A stretch of DNA of 64,000 nt from Ceratopteris richardii (GCA_020310875.1 CM035438.1:91892212-91956211); one strand, 5' to 3'; shown: positions 46,801 through 57,893, counted from the stretch's first letter. Notes: generated from the sequence alone by a model not told the origin. A program made the numbers and translations.

Positions 46801-47385
46801 AGGTGAAGCAACTTGTACTAGTAGATCAGGCCCACTTACCAAGTATATATCAGTTAGGTAGTCATCCTGGGGTATCAGATCTCCTCTTAGTACTTGAGTA
46901 ACTGTAGACTTTCCCCTAGGTGTAGTCACTATATCTCCATTATCGATTCTACTTTGGGTTTCTGGTTCTTGAGTCTCTCCTCTATCATTCATTTGGTCAG
47001 GGTTTTCAGTCACAACATATATATATCCTATCTTATCCATGTAAACACCTCTTTCATATTTGATAGTTGGTCTTGGGATTATTTCTGAGTCAGTCGTAGT
47101 TCTCATTCTTGCCACAGACCCATTAAGGTCTTCAAGGTAGATGGGCACTCCATGCAAGTTTGTAGATATGTACTATAGGGAAGTCCAATATTCCTGTTCC
47201 ACTATAGACATAAAACCTACCCTAGGCACAGAAATATGCATATCTTCTGAGGTCATGAGTCTTTCCTCCTTAGAGTCACTGGACGTATCTGAGTAAATAG
47301 AGTGGTTGTTAGGTTGAGCTACACTTCCTGCATAATATACTACACTTCTTTGACTACTTAATACTTTTTTGGATCTTAGGTTCAT
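43825..47385 (-). pseudogene. gag: gag and gag-pol junction of element III (broken)
   Basis: Starts at ATG 47385 (MNLRSKKVLSS), the same start as element II. 47157-46717 matches the N-terminal domain (PRGKSTVTQVLRGDLIPQDD, TIYELRDPEDSSRVTYLD). The gag core, near 46300-46060, is split by stops. Knuckles: CMHCGGDHPSHIC (about 45690), a C-x-IE-x-x-YTNH form (about 45595-45540), CYRCGGDHFIRKC (about 45045) and CNECGKEHLF (about 44965). 44565-44200 is the C-terminal helical part (YPRGDLDKKRLEICKKM). 44165-43830 leads to protease 1. Confidence 0.82.
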
Positions 47386-47528
47386 TCACTACTTGGTTGT
47401 TGGGTCGTCTATGGCCCTATTGGCTATCCTTGCAAGTTTCACCACTTTGTTTCCCCAATTTTCTTATTTTTAGGCTCCTTGATTTTTCCATGATACACGA
47501 TACTCAGAGGCCATGATACATGATACCT
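47386..47528 (-). other. Leader of element III next to gag, with start of GATAC array
   Basis: Non-coding. 47489-47528 carries TGATACACGATAC and ATGATACATGATACC, the left remainder of the array that continues at 51867. TACCT (47524-47528) is the left target duplication of element VI. Confidence 0.8.
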
Positions 47529-48881
47529 TGTTGGAAATGAGGTAAGCCCATAATGCCACAGGTCCAAGGTTCCATAGGTCCAGCATATACAACATAGAAT
47601 CTAGCAATCTTCCAATATTGACAAAACATGAATATACCACACTTAATCATACAAATGATGAGGCAAAGATAGATAAAGATTAGACATGTGTAAAGTGTTA
47701 CGTAAGCCACTGCTTACTCACACTATCATATATGCCAATGTTCAATGTACAATGTGGGAGCAAAACTCTCAACCACTCTATGTGAACAAAAATAGATGGA
47801 TGAGTGAATGTACAAATTTAACAAACATATTCAGATGTATGGACAAAAATCTGAATATATATGAGATATGTGACCTAATAGGTTGTAGAAGAGTGAATAT
47901 GAGTGACAGAAAGAGGAAGGATCAGTCTAAAACTGATCATCAAGAAACCCTCATCTAACCTTAGGCTATGGAAGACCCTAAGTTAGACACATGTGTGAAA
48001 AATCACATACTCATAAAATTAGCAAAGAATGCTAAAAAGTTTGCTACCAGAAATCCTCAAACTCATATGACCATACCTTCTCAAACACCTCATCCAAATA
48101 TGCATACAACATACATGTACTGATTCTCTTGTACCTATGCCGAATAGGACTCCTCCTGATATGGATGTTACTGTCTCCATAAACTCCAAGTAGTACATGT
48201 GTGCATATATAGAATATGTACCTGAATTCTTAACATAAGATGTAAATCTTATGTTAACCACCATCCAATGTCTTTGAAGTAACCTGAAATCTTCATGTAG
48301 AAGACAATCTTCAAATACATCATGTGAATGGCTGATCCACACCATCAAGATACTAATAGCCTCTCCATAAGCAAGAGTGTGAGCACACTCTTCTTATTCA
48401 AGAAGAACTCCATAGCTGCTCCTCAACATGCTCCAACATAGCACCATGGCTGCCCTGTGTGCTAAAAGCTCTACCTCTAATGAGGTACCAAGCTCCATAG
48501 CTTGTTGTTGAACTAGGTGATGGATGAATTGAACAATGAGCAAATATACTTCTTATATAGTATTTTATCCCTTGAAAAGCTCTACCAATAAAGCTTAAAA
48601 TGCTACGATCCTTCTTCGTACCTTAATCGGAAAAAGCATTCACAAAATCTCCCCATCGTCCGTGTTTGATGTCCGTGTTTTGCTTCGCGCTGCCGGCTAC
48701 TGCTAACGGGGTATAACCCAGAACCTTGCTTTAGGAGACTACTATTGTATCCAAGGCGCCCAATGCCGATCGATTGTAGAGGGACTAGAAAGAATAGCGA
48801 TACATGCTATGTAGTGTGAACAAAATGGTTTAATGACCATGGGATATTGAGACCTTGACCTTGGGACATTGTTTTCCAACA
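47529..48881 (-). repeat. 3' LTR of element VI
   Basis: 1,353 bp from TGTTGGAAATG to TTCCAACA, matching 50486-51861 with scattered substitutions and a few indels. Confidence 0.92.
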
Positions 48882-50485
48882 ATCACCCCCTGCAATGTCA
48901 ATACATGCTATGTAGTGTGAACAAAATGGTTCAATGACCATGGGATATTGAGACCTTGACCTTGCAAAAAAAGAAAGTTCAACATTTCCAAAGGGAAAGT
49001 AAGACTTCCTTTTCTCTTATATTTTCCATATAACTTTCTTACTTTATCCTCTACATCCAAAGACAAGTCTACGAGAATATCTTGTGTGAAGAAGAAGCAG
49101 TTTCTTTTTTTGCATTATACTTGATCATGATTTAGTAGATTTGACAAAGAATTGCATTGAGAGAAAGAAAAGCAGCAGATTTTGAAGACAACTTGTATGT
49201 TTTGACTCATATGTATGAGTTATATATAAGTTGAAGTTTTTGAGCAGGCAGCTTATATGTTCCCTCAAAGAATTCATGGAGTATCAATACAGAGCTACTT
49301 GGTATCCGACAAGTTGCAGAGAATCATATGTCTTCTTTATCTAACTCTTGAGGTAAAAGAGTTTTTTATAGTAGATGTTGAAGACTTGGGTTGAGGTTTT
49401 GTGTTTGGAAAGGTTACCTCATATTCAGTATTTTTAGAAAACTTCAAAAAAATCAGATTTGTTGATTTACAAGTCAATGAAGAATCTACTTTTTATAATT
49501 GTCTTGATTTTTGGATACATGATTGTATTCAAAAAGGTGTTCCATCAAATTTCTTTCACCTGATGATGATGTTGATATCTTGAAACTTCTCTTCCATACC
49601 TTTTGTTCTCTTCATCTTGAATTAGCAAGCACTCTTAACTTCTTCAAATGAACTTTTTATCTTCCTCTAGTGCTAAGAGTAAGAGACAAAACAAACATGG
49701 TATACAAATGAAACTGAACATAGAAACATGTTTTATCATCTCCTCATATCTCTATCAAAATTCTGCTTCAAATGACTAATACGATTGAATTCACCAACCA
49801 TTTGTTTGAATGATGAATTACCTTTTCTAGAGTTATCTCTCTAGATAAACTGTGAGCATAAAACTTCCAACCAACTTACAACACAAAATTGGCTGAAAAC
49901 AAAACTAATGCTCTCCACATTTGTCTTCTTAGATGAACTTTCTTGCCATGAAAGAGATCTCTCAAAACTCTCTAGAAAAACCTCTAGATACCTGTTTTGA
50001 TGTAGCTAATGCTTTAACTTTCAAAGAATGAAAGTGTACAAAAGCATTCCTTGAATCCTTCAAATCTCTTCATAACTGCTCTTCTAAGATATGACATGCA
50101 AATGATAATCTGATAGTAGAAACTGATACGTGTGATTTGATGTTGATCTGATTCCTTCATCTTCTCCAAACCATTGTTTTTCCTTGAATTTGAAGTAGCC
50201 TTCTCTTCATCAACTCTGGGTCTTCAAACAATACTTTTGTATATACTTTCAGAAGTATTCGGCTACTATAGATCATCAACTTCATACTCCGCATTGATGA
50301 ATAACCATGTGACCTAATTGTCTAATTCTCAAATCTTTACCCATCTAGATTAAGTGTGTATGTCAAATGTCAAATGTTAGAAGATGCTCTTAAATCATAT
50401 GTTGTAAACCTAGAAGTTTGGGAACTTGTGAATATAAGAGCCTGAATGAACTCTAATATCAAAACCCTAAAGCTATGATACCAAA
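48882..50485 (-). other. Interior of element VI: no coding region
   Basis: 1.6 kb without a supported gene. 48899-48965 repeats about 67 bases of the LTR end (AATACATGCTATGTAGTGTG to GACCTTGACCTTG). The polypurine tract is at about 48885-48893 (GCAGGGGGTG on the minus strand region). Short frames such as 49401-49583 match nothing I know. Confidence 0.7.
50468..50483 (-). other. Primer-binding site of element VI (initiator-Met type)
   Basis: On the minus strand TGGTATCATAGCTTTA starts two bases after the right LTR. It differs by one base from the usual TGGTATCAGAGC complementary to initiator tRNA-Met. Confidence 0.8.
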
Positions 50486-51861
50486 TGTTGGAAATGAGGT
50501 AAGCCCATAACTAATGCCACAGGTCCAAGATTCCATAGGTCCAACATATACAACATAGAATATAGCAATCTTCCAATATTAACAAAACATGAATATACCA
50601 CACTTAATCATACAAATGATGAGACAAAGATAGAGAAAGATTAGACAACCTGTGTAAAGTGTTACGTAAGCCACTACTTACTCACACTATCATATATGCC
50701 AATGTGCAATGTACAATGTGGGAGCAAAACTCTCAACCACTCTATGTGAACAAAAATAGATGGATGAGTGAATGTACAAATGTAACAAACATATTCAGAT
50801 GTATGGACAAAAATTTGAATATATATGAGATGTGTGACCTAATAGGTTGTAGAAGAGTGAATATGAGTGACAGAAAGAGGAAGGATCAGTCTAAAACTGA
50901 TAATCAACAAACCCTCATCTAACCTTAGGCTATGGAAGACCCTAAGTTAGACATGTGTGTGAAAAATCACATACTTACAAAATTAGCAAAGAATGCTAAC
51001 AAGTTTGTTGCCAGAAATCCTCAAACTCATATGACCATACCTTCTCGAACACCTCATCCAAATATGCATACAGCATACATGTATTGATTCTCTTGTACCT
51101 ATGCCGAATAGGACTCCTCCTAATATGGATGTTATTGCCTCCATAAACTCCAAGTAGTAGTTGTGTGCATAAAGAGAATATGTACCTGAATTCTTAACAT
51201 AAGATCTAAATCTTATGTTAAACACCATCCAATGTCTTTGAAGTAACCCGAAATCGAAGACAATCTTCAAATACATCATGTGAGTGGCCGATCCACACCA
51301 TCAAGCTGCTAATAGCCTCTCCATAAGCAAGAGTGTGAGCACACTCTTCTTCTTCTTCAAGAAGAACTCCATAGCCTCTCCTCAACATGCTCCAACATAG
51401 CACCATGGCTGCCCTGTGTGCTAAAAGCTCTACCTCTAATGAGGTACCAAGCTCCATAGCTTGTTGTTGAACTAGGTGATGGATGAATTGAACAATGAGC
51501 CAATATACTTCTTATATAGTATTTTATCCCTTGAAAAGCTCTACCAATAAAGCTTAAAATGCTACGATCGTTCTTCGTAACTTAATCGAAAAAAGCATTC
51601 ACGAAATCTCCCCGTCGTCCGTGTTTGATGTCCAAAAGCTATATAAAAAATTAGCGTTTTGCTTGGCGTTGTTGGCTGCTGCTAACAGGCTTTGAACTCG
51701 GAACCTTGCTTTAATAGGCTATTGTTGTATCCAAGGTGCCCAGCGTCGATCACTTGTAGAGGGAGTAGAAAGAACAGATATACATGCTATGTAATGTGAA
51801 CAAAATGGTTCAATGACCATGGGATATTGAGACCTTGACCTTGGGACATTGTTTTTCAACA
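50486..51861 (-). repeat. 5' LTR of element VI
   Basis: 1,376 bp, the partner of 47529-48881. It includes a tRNA-like box B stretch (GAGTTCAAAGCC on the minus strand, about 51682-51693). Confidence 0.92.
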
Positions 51862-51866
51862 TACCT

Positions 51867-52436
51867 ATGGTCTGACAATACACCCTGAGAATCGACACGA
51901 TGCATGACACTTTAAAAAGTCATGATACATGATACTGGTTTTTGACGATATGATACTGCCCTATCCATGATACATGATACTCAAAAAATGATGATACACA
52001 ATATTTCCTCTTGGCGATACACAACTTGAGACAATACACGATACTTCCTTTCATGATCTGTTATACACCATACTCAAAAAATGATGATCCATGATACTTG
52101 ACCCCATGATACATGATACTTGTGAGGTATCAGGATACAAGGGGAGGTGATACATGATACACAAGCCTCGTGATACTCAACCCGAAGATAGACGATACTT
52201 GTGAGGTATCGTGATACATGGGGACAAGATACACGACACTTGACTAGATGATACATGATACATGATAGTTGCTTTCGTGATACATGATACACGATACCTC
52301 AACCCGATGATACACGATACTTGAGAGATATCATGATACATGGGGAGGTGATACACGATACTTGGTGAGTATCGCGATACAAGGGAATTTAGGTATCACG
52401 ATACCTGAACTCAATCGATCACGATACTTGGACCTA
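51867..52436. repeat. Leader array of element III (GATACATGATAC type)
   Basis: Dozens of degenerate copies of GATACATGATAC, GATACACGATAC and the palindrome-like GTATCATGATAC, with longer spacers such as TTGTGAGGTATC. It continues the short run at 47489-47528, interrupted by element VI. It lies between primer site and gag, the same place as the unrelated array in element II. Confidence 0.85.
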
Positions 52437-53066
52437 GCAAGGTCTAAATTTCAAAATTTTTAGTGTAATGTGCTCTTCACAAACTCCTCATCTCCCTCAT
52501 GTGTGTGTGATCATTAAATCACACTCAAAATCCCTTTTCTCAACCCGTCAATACTTCTACTATTTTGTGTCATGTGCTAGATTGTTTTAATGGATTTTCA
52601 AAGTTTAAGAAGATGCAAGAGTTACTTCAGTTATTTACTTTTCTCACTCCTCTATAGCTACTCCCACTATGTGCTCAGCTCTCCACAATATCTGCTCATC
52701 AATACTAGTCACTAGCCAACTCACGTTCTTGCAGCTAGTACAAGTGACAAGGACGCTAAAGTGTTTGAATATTTTAAGTCCTTGAGGTGACCAAGACCAG
52801 AAATGAAAATGATTCAATTTTTTTTGGTTTTCTTGTGATGAGTTTCCTACGTGATACCTACCTCTTCATTCTAATTCTAATCCCTACTCTCTCTCTCACT
52901 CCCTCACTCCTAACCCTACAAATTCATTACACACACCACTAGAGTTTGAAGTAACAAGTGCGAAAAAATTTTGGAGACTTGCCACTTACTAAAAAATTGC
53001 TTCTGTTCACACCATATGTTCACTCCTAAACCATTACCATCATGTAGACACCTTGATTGGACTAGC
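52437..53066 (-). other. Leader of element III next to the primer site
   Basis: 630 bases without a coding region. It includes a CT-rich stretch at about 52890-52912. Confidence 0.6.
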
Positions 53067-53083
53067 TCCTGACAACGATGCCA
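53067..53083 (-). other. Primer-binding site of element III (diverged tRNA-Asp type)
   Basis: On the minus strand TGGCATCGTTGTCAGGA lies six bases after the LTR. It matches the tRNA-Asp primer site of element II at most positions; three of the differences are of C-to-T form. Confidence 0.78.
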
Positions 53084-53089
53084 AAAATG

Positions 53090-53968
53090 TGTGTACCTAA
53101 GTCGTAGAGCCTTAGGGACTTGTGGTAACTGAGACTATACCTCAATCTCCCACAAGTACATATAGTGGCAGATTAGTACATGTTTAGTTATCAATTCGTG
53201 AATTTAGACATATCAAGTGTATGAATACATGTGCACACATGATGGAAAATGAAGTGAAAGTGATAAAATGCATGTAACATGGGTTCATCTACCATCCAAG
53301 TCACTTATCTCATTGGAAATGCATGTCGCGGTACATGTAACAACAATAAGCACAAATTAGGACTTTTCTCTCAGCTCTGAACTCCAAATATGGTCAATAG
53401 TGGGTTCATTTTGAAGCTCTCAACAAGACGCATTTAATGACACTGGCCTAATCTGACAAACGTGCTTCAACTTATGATCAAACTACTTAGTGGTGGGAAA
53501 CACCAACTCCTACTCTACAATTTCACCTAGCTCCACACATGCATTACAACAGCTTAAACACGAAGGGGATGGGTAGAGAATAGTCCTAAACACACATTTC
53601 AAGCATCGAACACACATGCAAGCTCTTAGAGAAGAAAATATTCAGGAGAGAAGAAGAAAATTCAAAATTTCAGCTTGATCACTCACAATGGCAAAAACTC
53701 CTTACAAAGAGTCATCAAGTGACTTATATATGTGTGCCCTAAAAATGGCCTTTCACACAAAGGATCAGCACTTTTATTGAAAAACACTAAATTCCTACCA
53801 TTATACAAAACTAATATTACAATGGTTAGGATTCTTGCATCTAGCGGACTCCTCTAGAGCATTTACATGGCTCTTGATAGAGTATCATGGAATTTTGAAG
53901 AAGAAAAATTATGCCTAGATTTGAAAATTTTTGGGACCTTCTTTTCCTTGCCTCTTTCTTTTGCAACA
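53090..53968 (-). repeat. 5' LTR of element III
   Basis: 879 bp; on the minus strand it runs from TGTTGCAAAAG to GGTACACA. It pairs with 33714-34598. GGAGT follows on the right as target duplication. Confidence 0.88.
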
Positions 53969-54273
53969 GGAGTACTGTGTTTGGCCTCTGCAACTTGGGT
54001 TTTTACCATGAGAGCATCATTGTGTAGCTCTTCAAAAGGATAATCCACCATGGTACATCACCATCACACCACTTCATTGGTATCAAAGCAATTTGAAGCA
54101 AAGGATTTTTTATGTTGTGTGAGTGAAGCGAGTACCCCACCACCCACTCAAGGCTTATGACTAAGGTGGTGACAAAGGCATAGACCTTGACATACCTTGT
54201 CATCCGATTCACCGAAGTCACCATTGGTGTTGTTGGTTGCGCGCAAAGGAGAACAACAATGATCAAGGAAGAC
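53969..54273. other. Flank right of element III with a primer-site-like sequence
   Basis: No gene. TGGTATCAAAGC at 54078-54089 (plus strand) resembles an initiator-Met primer site, which may mark the remains of another LTR element whose LTR lies to its left; no matching LTR pair was found. Confidence 0.35.
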
Positions 54274-54368
54274 GCAGGTTCTTGGTACTTCCTATGAGGT
54301 CACCCATCCTAGTATCGTTCTCCCTAGAGCTCGCTTAACTGTCAATCTCTTCCCACTAAGCTACACCC
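54274..54368 (-). ncRNA. 5S rRNA-derived sequence with a tRNA-like head (fossil)
   Basis: Read on the minus strand, 54341-54274 contains AGTTAAGCGAGCTC, then ATACTAGGATGGGTGACCTC and AGGAAGT, corresponding in order to box A, intermediate element and box C of plant 5S rRNA. Upstream (54368-54351) GGGTGTAGCTTAGTGGGA resembles a tRNA box A region. The 5' third of 5S rRNA is absent, so this is not a functional 5S gene. It could belong to a 5S-derived SINE, a Cassandra-type LTR or a solo retropseudogene. Confidence 0.65.
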
Positions 54369-54556
54369 TTGTAGTGTTTGAGGATGGGAAAAGACTAAAG
54401 TTCACATTACCTTGAACATATTTTTGGCCTTCAAACCTTCATTCTTTGCCTTCAAAGCTTGTTTTGAAGCATTTTTGGGGTGATTCTTGGAGCCATCTTG
54501 GAGTACTTTCATGCATATTTCTCTTTACATAGGTTCAAGAACATCAAGAAGAGCAT

Positions 54557-54888
54557 TCTTTGTACTTCTTTGAGAATGAAGCTTTAGCTTTGGTTCTATG
54601 CTTTTTAGCCACACTAATAAATCTATAGGTTTGTTGAAAGGTTTTTAGTTGTAGTGGGAGCAACCACTACAAGTTTATGCAGGATTTTGAGCCTAAATAA
54701 CACAATTGATAGACACTTGCAGTCTTTGTACTTCTTCGAGAATGAAGCTTTAGCTTTGGTTCTATGCTTTTTAGCCACACTAATAAATCTATAGGTTTGT
54801 TGAAAGGTTTTTAGTTGTAGTGGGAGCAACCACTACAAGTTTATGCAGGATTTTGAGCCTAAATAACACAATTGATAGACACTTGCAG
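54557..54888. repeat. 166-bp tandem duplication
   Basis: 54557-54722 and 54723-54888 are nearly identical head-to-tail copies (I see a TTTGAG/TTCGAG difference near the start). The unit begins TCTTTGTACTTCTT and ends CACTTGCAG. High identity suggests a recent duplication. No coding function seen. Confidence 0.93.
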
Positions 54889-55088
54889 GTGTTATTGGTT
54901 AGTGTTTAGGATGTAAATTCAACTTTTCAGTGCCATTTTACAACGTATATTGAGCACATATGCACTATGTATGCTTTTGTGGATATCACTTACGTATGTC
55001 CATGTGGTCATTGATATAGTGGTTAAATTTTTGCATAAAGCCTTTGACGTTGATAAAGAGGATCATGGTGAGGTTTCTTAACTATAAC
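54889..55088. other. Short intergenic stretch
   Basis: Nothing recognised. ATAAC (55084-55088) directly left of the copia LTR is the expected left target duplication of element A; its right partner is outside the window. Confidence 0.5.
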
Positions 55089-55320
55089 TGTTGGAGTTAG
55101 AAGTCTGTGGAAGCATGTGAACAACACAAAGAAGAAGAAGAAGCTTGGAGCATAACACACAATACTGAATGTATTACCACTAGAATGTACAAAGATAAGA
55201 AGCCCATTAGGGCAATAGGCGTATATACAAGCAGGGGGAAAAGAACCTCTTAAAAGAGGGGGAAAAGTGCCCCGATGGTCCTAGAGTGTTTACACACATC
55301 ACTACCTAAATATATCAACA
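55089..55320 (-). repeat. 3' LTR of element A
   Basis: Bounded by TGTTGGAGTTAG and ATATATCAACA on the plus strand, with TGTTG/CAACA ends. It is short (232 bp). Only one copy is in the window, so the boundaries rest on the polypurine tract and terminal repeats. Confidence 0.75.
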
Positions 55321-55336
55321 AATCCCCCCTGGGAGT
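55321..55336 (-). other. Polypurine tract of element A
   Basis: Minus-strand ACTCCCAGGGGGGATT lies directly before the LTR start TGTTGATATAT. Confidence 0.75.
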
Positions 55337-56770
55337 GATGCGATGAACAAGGAGCTGGCACTCATGTATAAGGAAGTCCCAAGCTATGTGGAACCAATCC
55401 ACAAAAGGAAGTAAGCCCAAAGCTTTGCAAAAAGCTTCAAACTTCTCCCTAGGCAGAGCCTTCGTGAAAAGGTCTGCAATGTTCTCCTGCATGGGCACCT
55501 ATGCCAAGCTGATCTCCCCAGCAGAGAACCTCTCCCTGACATAATGATAATGCACCTCAATGTGCTTAGTGCGAACATGGGCAGAAGACTCACCAACACC
55601 CAAATCAGCCATAAGGCATCTGAGCCACACACACTCAACAGTCGCTATGAAAGCTTCCCTATACTCAGCCTCACAACTGGAAGTGGTCATAGTAGGCCCC
55701 TTCTTGCTCAACCAAGATATACATGAGCTACCAAGCATGAAGCAAAAACCACTGGTGGACACACAAGTGTCATAGCAACCAACCCAGTCACTTTCAGAAA
55801 AAGCATGCAAATGTGGCGGTAGTGATCCCCCCTTGGGATAAAACAATCCAAGTAGCCGGGTACCACTCAAGTAATGAAAGATGTGCTTAATCGCTTTCCA
55901 ATGCTTGACACCTAGGAAATGCATAAACCTGCTCATCTGTGAGATAGCAAACTGAATATCTGACCGAGTAATGCATAAATAAATCAAGCATCTGACAGCC
56001 TGTTGATAGAGAACAACATCAAATGCATCTCCTACATCATGAAGATTCAATCGTAAACCTGTCTCCGTAGGAGTGGCAATAGGCTTACAGTCTTCAAGGC
56101 CAAAACGTTGCAATAATGTGTCAATATATTTCATTTGACACAAAGCCATTCCACCATCAACTTGCATAAACTGAATGCCTAAATAGTGATGCAAATGCCT
56201 CAAATCAGACATCTCAAATGAGGCATGCAAACCAGCCTTAAAATCAACAATATGCATGTCATGAGGACCAATGAGCAGCATGTCATCAACATATACCATA
56301 ATGATCAGAAGCACGTCATTAGCACGCTTAATATATAAGGTGCTTTCAGTTGGATTGTTCTCAAAACCATGTGCAATCAGATAGGCATGTATCTTTTCAT
56401 ACCAAGCACATGGTGCTTGCGTTAAACCATATAATGCCTTCTTTAATCTACACACGTGGTTTTCATGCCCTTGTTGCACAAAGCCACAAGGCTGAAAAAC
56501 ATACACTTCTTCATGCAAGTCACCATTCAAAAATGTTGTTTTAATGTCCAACTGATGTACATTCCAATCATGATGAGCTACAAGCGCATAGATGCTACCA
56601 ACAGTAGTCATTCGACAAGTAGGAGCAAAGGTTTCATCAAAATCAATGCTTCTTTCCTGTGCATAACCCTTTACAACAAGCCTAGCCTTATACCTATCAA
56701 CCGCTCCATCAGGTTTACGCTTCAGCTTGTATACCCACTTAGTGCCAATGGCCTTCTTTCCAGGAGGCAA
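55337..56770 (-). pseudogene. pol: RT and RNase H of element A
   Basis: A 423-codon frame (56770-55499) without internal stops. RT: KWVYKLKRKPDGAVDRYKARLV (N-terminal copia signature, here cut in two for quoting as KWVYKLKRKPDG and DRYKARLV), QLDIKTTFLNGDLHEEVYV, and the catalytic YVDDMLL (about 55880-56300 block). RNase H: SDWVGCYDT, CEAEYREAF and TKHIEVHYHYVRE. One TAG at 55499 separates this from the usual end (ENIADLFTKALPREKFE), which stays in frame. Apart from that stop and the interruption upstream, this is the best preserved RT in the window. Confidence 0.92.
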
Positions 56771-57348
56771 GTCACATAAAGACTAGGTACCATTCTTCAT
56801 ATTAGCATCATATTCAGATTGCATAACAGCCATCCAATTTTTTGAATTGTGTGCTTCTTCAAATGAAACAGGTTCATTCTCATCACAAAGACTAGACGCA
56901 GCCATAGCATAGCAATCTAATGCAAAAGAGGCACTATGAGAGCCTAATCGAGTATGATATGACAGAGGTGCATCTAATTTGCTATCACACTAAGTTTACA
57001 CTAGCTATTTTGGCATAGTTTTTACCTGCTCAATATTAGCTCTCTCATCAACAAGTGCATCATGTAAATCTACATCAGAAATGGAATGATCTGCATCATC
57101 ACATGAAACCTGCAAAGGCTAAGAAGTTGCCTCATTAGGACCAGCACTAGACTGACCACCTATAAAAAGAGGAAGCAAAGTATCATACATGTCTTTGGAG
57201 CTAACAGATGTCTCCTTAGTACATGAAACTAAGGGCTGAATAGCATCTTCCACAAAAACAACATCACGGCTAACCAGAATGCATTTAGTCTATGGATGAT
57301 ATAGACAATTGCCTTTGCTTTTAGAATTGTAACCAACAAAAATACATT
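56771..57348 (-). pseudogene. Integrase-RT connector of element A (decayed)
   Basis: Region between integrase and RT with stops in all frames. Conserved coding is not recognisable beyond short acidic stretches, as is usual for this variable part of copia polyproteins. Confidence 0.5.
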
Positions 57349-57893
57349 TTACTCCTTTATCATCCAATTTTTTGGATGTTGTTCAGGCACTAATGCATAT
57401 GCAAAACAACCAAAAACACGCAGATGAGCAACAAATGGCTTGCGACCAAGCCAAGCCTCATATGGATTGATAGACTGCAGCGCTTTAGTGGGACACCTGT
57501 TAAGTACATATGTTGCACACATGACAGCCTCAAGCCAGAAAGTATGTGGTAAAGCATGGCTCTTGACCATACACCTCACCACCTCCATGAGTGATTTGTT
57601 CTTTCGTTCAACAACCCCATTCTATTGAGGTGTATACGGCACTATACACTGATGTTTTATCCCACATTCAGCCAGAAATGCATTAAAGTTAGAAGACATA
57701 TATTCCCCCCCTCGATCAGAATGGAGGGTGCCCATTTTACATGCTGACAAATTTTCAGCCAAAACCAAAAACTATTTGAAGCACATAAACACTTTGGACT
57801 TTGCCTTCAATGGACATACCCATGCATGCCTGGAAAAATCATCGATGAAAGTCACGAAGTAAAGATCGTTCCCAAAAGAAGGTGTCTACAAAG
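57349..57893 (-). pseudogene. pol: Integrase of element A, truncated by element B
   Basis: The core shows IDDFSRHAWV (first Asp region), HSDRGGEYMS (second Asp, about 57720-57690) and NGVVERKN (Glu, about 57615), then a long frame (57588-57349) with FWLEAVMCATYVLNRCPTKAL and VFGCFAYAL. Stops break the part before 57588. The zinc-binding domain and everything upstream are displaced by element B. Confidence 0.88.

Larger units (their letters stand above)
47529..51861 (-). mobile_element. Element VI: non-coding LTR retrotransposon nested in element III
   Basis: Two direct LTRs (47529-48881 and 50486-51861) flank a 1.6-kb interior, and TACCT occurs immediately on both sides (47524-47528 and 51862-51866), a perfect target duplication. 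Orientation is minus: the primer-site-like TGGTATCATAGC lies just inside the right LTR and a G-rich polypurine tract just inside the left LTR. No gag or pol is found, so it must have been moved by proteins of another element. Its ends (TGTTGGAAA/TTTTCCAACA) and Met-tRNA primer site suggest a copia-type partner. Confidence 0.92.
33714..53968 (-). mobile_element. Element III: 20-kb Athila-like Ty3 element with both LTRs
   Basis: Flanked by direct LTRs and by GGAGC (33709-33713) and GGAGT (53969-53973), a 5-base target duplication with one mismatch. On the minus strand it reads 5' LTR, primer site, leader with GATACATGATAC array, gag, protease 1, RT, two H2C2 modules, integrase, PR2, 3' ORF, polypurine tract, 3' LTR. 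RNase H is deleted. Without the nested element VI it is about 15.9 kb. It is a more diverged subfamily than I and II; element IV belongs with it. Confidence 0.92.
55089..57893 (-). mobile_element. Element A: Ty1/copia element, 3' part, interrupted by element B
   Basis: On the minus strand it shows integrase, then RT and RNase H, polypurine tract and a 232-bp 3' LTR. Integrase before RT is the copia order. It is cut at 57893 inside the integrase core by the LTR of element B, so its gag, protease and 5' LTR should lie beyond the window end. Confidence 0.92.

Noticed and set aside
47686-47958. Repeated small plus-strand frame in element VI LTRs (also 50659-50922)
   Set aside because: It appears twice only because the LTR is duplicated; no start context or family supports a protein.
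54003-54266. Minus-strand frame as a membrane protein
   Set aside because: Short, hydrophobic by composition only, next to the 5S-derived piece; no conserved motif.
54078-54274. Cassandra TRIM element
   Set aside because: The primer-site-like sequence is on the plus strand while the 5S-like sequence is on the minus strand, and no LTR pair is present.
54274-54341. Functional 5S rRNA gene
   Set aside because: The 5' third of 5S is missing, and the conserved boxes carry substitutions.
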